Assembly (NCBI GenBank): GCA_050742975.1
Contig: JBOGDQ010000300.1
Span: 1 to 7,314 of the forward strand
Direction of reading: 5' to 3'
Length of the DNA stretch: 7,314 nt
Origin: JBDTGE01 sp050742975
Lineage (GTDB): Bacteria; Actinomycetota; Actinomycetes; Mycobacteriales; Jatrophihabitantaceae
Shown here one piece after another: positions 5,470 to 7,314 of the stretch. Within the stretch, counting starts at the first letter, position 1; each line of letters opens with the position of its first letter. A model generated the notes under the pieces. That model ran no database searches and was not told the DNA's origin. It saw nothing but the letters and a program-made list of their open reading frames with translations. The position numbers were made by a program, and so were the translations under genes.

Positions 5470-5491
5470 TAAAGAACGTTTGCGTTTCTTA
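5470..5491. promoter_or_regulatory. probable TetR operator with transporter promoter
   Basis: A 22-bp pseudo-palindrome has arms TAAAGAACG (5470-5478) and CGTTTCTTA (5483-5491) around TTTG. Seven of nine positions pair, with a perfect inner AACG/CGTT. It lies in the TetR-transporter gap, at a typical size for a TetR site. On the plus strand TTGCGT (5480-5485), 18 bp, then TAATGT (5504-5509) is a possible transporter promoter, which would place the operator over its -35 element. A second candidate, TTGTGC (5493-5498) with GATAGA (5515-5520), is also possible. Confidence 0.6.
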
Positions 5492-5553
5492 GTTGTGCGC
5501 GTCTAATGTTACCCGATAGAGAACGCATCCGTCTTCAAACAAGGACTCGAAAC

Positions 5554-5558
5554 AGGAG
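5554..5558 (+). promoter_or_regulatory. ribosome binding site of the transporter gene
   Basis: AGGAG lies six bases before the GTG at 5565, an ideal spacing, and fixes that GTG as the start although no ATG is present at the N terminus. Confidence 0.85.
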
Positions 5559-5564
5559 ATCTCG

Positions 5565-7232
5565 GTGACCGAGACAGTAACCGCAGGCGCCCACGGCATC
5601 GCCCGGGGCGAGCGCGGCGCACGACGCCATGCCCACCCCGCGCTGATCCTGCTGATCATCGCCGGCGCGCAGCTGATGGTCGTCCTCGACGGCACGATCG
5701 TGAACATCGCACTGCCGTCGATGGGCGCGTACTTCGACAAGAGCCAGACCGACATGACGTGGGCGCTGAACGCCTACTCGCTCGCGTTCGGCGGCCTGCT
5801 GCTTCTGGGCGGCCGGGCCGGTGACATCCTGGGCAGGCGGCGAATGTTCATCGTCGGTCTGACGATGTTCACGACCGGAAGCTTCCTGGCCGGCATCGCA
5901 CCCAACTTCCAGCTGCTGCTCGCCGGCCGGGTGATCCAGGGCCTCGGCGGCGCGATCTCCTCGCCCACGGCGCTGTCGCTGATCACGACCGAGTTCGAGG
6001 AGGGCAAGGAGCGCACCCGCGCGATCGCGGTGTACGCGGCCGTATCGGGCGCCGGCGCCGCGCTCGGCCTGTTGCTCGGCGGCGTGCTCACCAACTACTT
6101 CAGCTGGCGCTGGGTGCTGTTCGTCAACATCCCGATCGGAATCGTGCTGATCACCGGTGCCTTCATGTACCTGCACCAGTCCGAGCGGCTCAAGGGCAAG
6201 TTCGACCTGCTCGGCGGCCTGCTGTCCGTCGCCGGCATGACGTCGCTGGTCTACGGCTTCATCCACGTCGCGCACAGCGGCTGGTCCAACAGCCAGACGG
6301 TGCTCGTGTTCGCAGCGGCTCTACTGCTGCTCATCGGCTTCGTGCTGTACGAGGCGTTCGTCGCCACCGATCCGATGATGCCGATGCGCATCTTCGAGGA
6401 GCGCAACCGGGCCGGGACCTACCTGGTGATGCTGGTGATCGGTGCCGGCATGTTCGGCATGTTCTACTTCATCACCTTCTTCACCCAGGGCGTGCGTGGG
6501 TACAGCGCGCTGAAGACCGGCTTCGCATTCCTGCCGGTGGCACTGGTGATCGGCGTCGTGTCGCAAGTGGTCGCCAAGCTCATGCCGAAGTTCGGCCCGA
6601 AACCGATCATCACGGTCGGCACGGTGATCGTCACCGGCTCGATGCTGTTCCTGTCCCGGGTGAGCGTGCACTCCAGCTACGCGGACACGCTGCTACCGGG
6701 CATGCTGATCCTCGCGGTCGCGATGGGCTGCCTGTTCGTGCCGCTGACGGTGACCGCCGTGTCAAAGGTCGCGGACACCGACGCGGGCCTGGCCTCGGCC
6801 TTGCTCAACGTCGGCCAGCAGGTCGGTGGCGCGATCGGCCTGTCGGTGCTCGCGACCATCTTCCAGAGCTCGGCGAACAACTACTCCGCCGACCACAAGA
6901 GCCAGGTCGCGGGACTGCTCGGCAAGCTGCCGGGGAACCTCGGCCAGGTCATCGGCGCGAAGATCCAGTCCGCAGGCAGCAACGGCCTGCAGGAGCACGA
7001 CATCACGAACTTCGTGCACGGGCTGCCCGCCAACCAGCAGGGCCCGGCCGCGCAGTTCTTCCAGGGACCCTATGCGGACTTCGGCCGACACCTGCAGGCA
7101 CACGCCTCCGGAGCCGGGTTCCTCGGCGCCGCGATCTTCGGCGTGGTCGGCATCATCGCCGCGGTGTTCATCATCAGGATCAAGAAGGACGAGGTGCCGG
7201 ACGAGCCGGCGCTGGAGGCCGTCGCCGCCTGA
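5565..7232 (+). CDS. DHA2-family (EmrB/QacA type) multidrug efflux transporter
   Basis: This 555-residue major facilitator protein has 14 predicted membrane helices, typical of the DHA2 drug:proton antiporters. Helix 1 carries LDGTIVNIALPSM (41-53), the family's acidic motif with Asp42. Motif A is GGRAGDILGRRR (82-93), motif B is RVIQGLGGA (122-130), motif C is GAGAALGLLLGG (162-173), and WRWVLFVNIPIG (181-192) is another DHA2 hallmark. These motifs mark an exporter driven by the proton gradient. An 80-residue hydrophilic stretch (about 435-515) separates helices 13 and 14. The start is the GTG six bases after AGGAG. The divergent TetR gene is its probable regulator and the hairpin after the stop its probable terminator. 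The substrate is unknown; family members export lipophilic cations, dyes and antibiotics, often with broad range. Confidence 0.95.
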   Translation: MTETVTAGAHGIARGERGARRHAHPALILLIIAGAQLMVVLDGTIVNIALPSMGAYFDKSQTDMTWALNAYSLAFGGLLLLGGRAGDILGRRRMFIVGLTMFTTGSFLAGIAPNFQLLLAGRVIQGLGGAISSPTALSLITTEFEEGKERTRAIAVYAAVSGAGAALGLLLGGVLTNYFSWRWVLFVNIPIGIVLITGAFMYLHQSERLKGKFDLLGGLLSVAGMTSLVYGFIHVAHSGWSNSQTVLVFAAALLLLIGFVLYEAFVATDPMMPMRIFEERNRAGTYLVMLVIGAGMFGMFYFITFFTQGVRGYSALKTGFAFLPVALVIGVVSQVVAKLMPKFGPKPIITVGTVIVTGSMLFLSRVSVHSSYADTLLPGMLILAVAMGCLFVPLTVTAVSKVADTDAGLASALLNVGQQVGGAIGLSVLATIFQSSANNYSADHKSQVAGLLGKLPGNLGQVIGAKIQSAGSNGLQEHDITNFVHGLPANQQGPAAQFFQGPYADFGRHLQAHASGAGFLGAAIFGVVGIIAAVFIIRIKKDEVPDEPALEAVAA

Positions 7233-7248
7233 CGTTCGGCCTCCGACA

Positions 7249-7300
7249 CGGATCTTGTTGCGCTTCGGCGGGGGTCGCCGCCCGGGCGCAACAAGATCCG
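7249..7300 (+). terminator. strong hairpin after the transporter gene
   Basis: CGGATCTTGTTGCGC (7249-7263) and GCGCAACAAGATCCG (7286-7300) pair perfectly over 15 bp around a 22-nt loop. The loop itself holds CGGCG (7266-7270) and CGCCG (7276-7280), which can form an inner stem. It begins 16 bp after the transporter stop. No run of T follows on the plus strand, so it is a U-tract-less terminator candidate, as is common in actinobacteria. It may also act on transcripts from the other side or be a dispersed palindromic repeat. Confidence 0.65.
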
Positions 7301-7314
7301 GCGCCGTCTGCGGC

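Noticed and set aside
4314..5492. A 392-codon plus-strand ORF opposite the TetR gene
   Set aside because: It spans the gap between two clear minus-strand genes, has low-complexity Asp/His/Arg-rich composition, and is an antisense shadow.
5535..6275. A 246-codon minus-strand ORF opposite the efflux gene
   Set aside because: It overlaps the conserved motifs of a certain transporter gene and would cross its ribosome site; its composition is that of an antisense frame.

Overview
The window is very GC-rich with strong G/C third positions, GTG starts, strong GGAG-type ribosome sites and tRNA genes without an encoded CCA. The LysX/MprF-type membrane protein is also of the kind common in Actinobacteria. 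I read it as chromosomal DNA from a high-GC actinobacterium; the genus cannot be named from this sequence alone.

Left part (1-2772): a tRNA-Arg(ACG) gene on the minus strand (2700-2772) has a perfect 51-bp duplicate of its 3' part at 251-301. Two such direct repeats, one inside an intact tRNA gene and one outside it, are the footprint of integrase-mediated insertion into a tRNA gene. They bound a very small island of about 2.45 kb. Its only intact cargo is a hipBA-type toxin-antitoxin operon (hipB 1771-2106, hipA 525-1784, minus strand, overlapping by 14 bp). A perfect 20-bp palindrome (2155-2174) lies upstream of hipB and is the probable operator. Between the operator and the tRNA lie a frameshifted, truncated relic of a small gene (about 2110-2420) and a very GC-rich stretch with a 25-bp imperfect direct repeat. 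I see no integrase, so this is either a decayed island or an element that moves with help in trans. Bases 1-250 would be the original flank beyond the tRNA, or a second island. They hold a possible partial C-terminal coding end and a doubtful short ORF.

Middle (2773-3005): tRNA-Ser(GCT) lies 68 bp upstream of tRNA-Arg in the same direction. A plausible promoter in front of tRNA-Ser could serve both.

Right part (3006-7314): a regulator-membrane-resistance block. A TetR-family repressor gene (4806-5420, minus) is followed 45 bp later by a 584-residue LysX/MprF-like phosphatidylglycerol aminoacyltransferase gene (3006-4760, minus). It is divergent from a 14-helix DHA2-family drug efflux gene (5565-7232, plus). 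The 144-bp divergent gap carries a 22-bp pseudo-palindrome at 5470-5491 that probably serves as the TetR operator and could control both directions. A perfect 15-bp stem hairpin at 7249-7300 follows the transporter. A reasonable inference is that one repressor controls both export of a toxic amphiphile and a change in membrane lipid charge.
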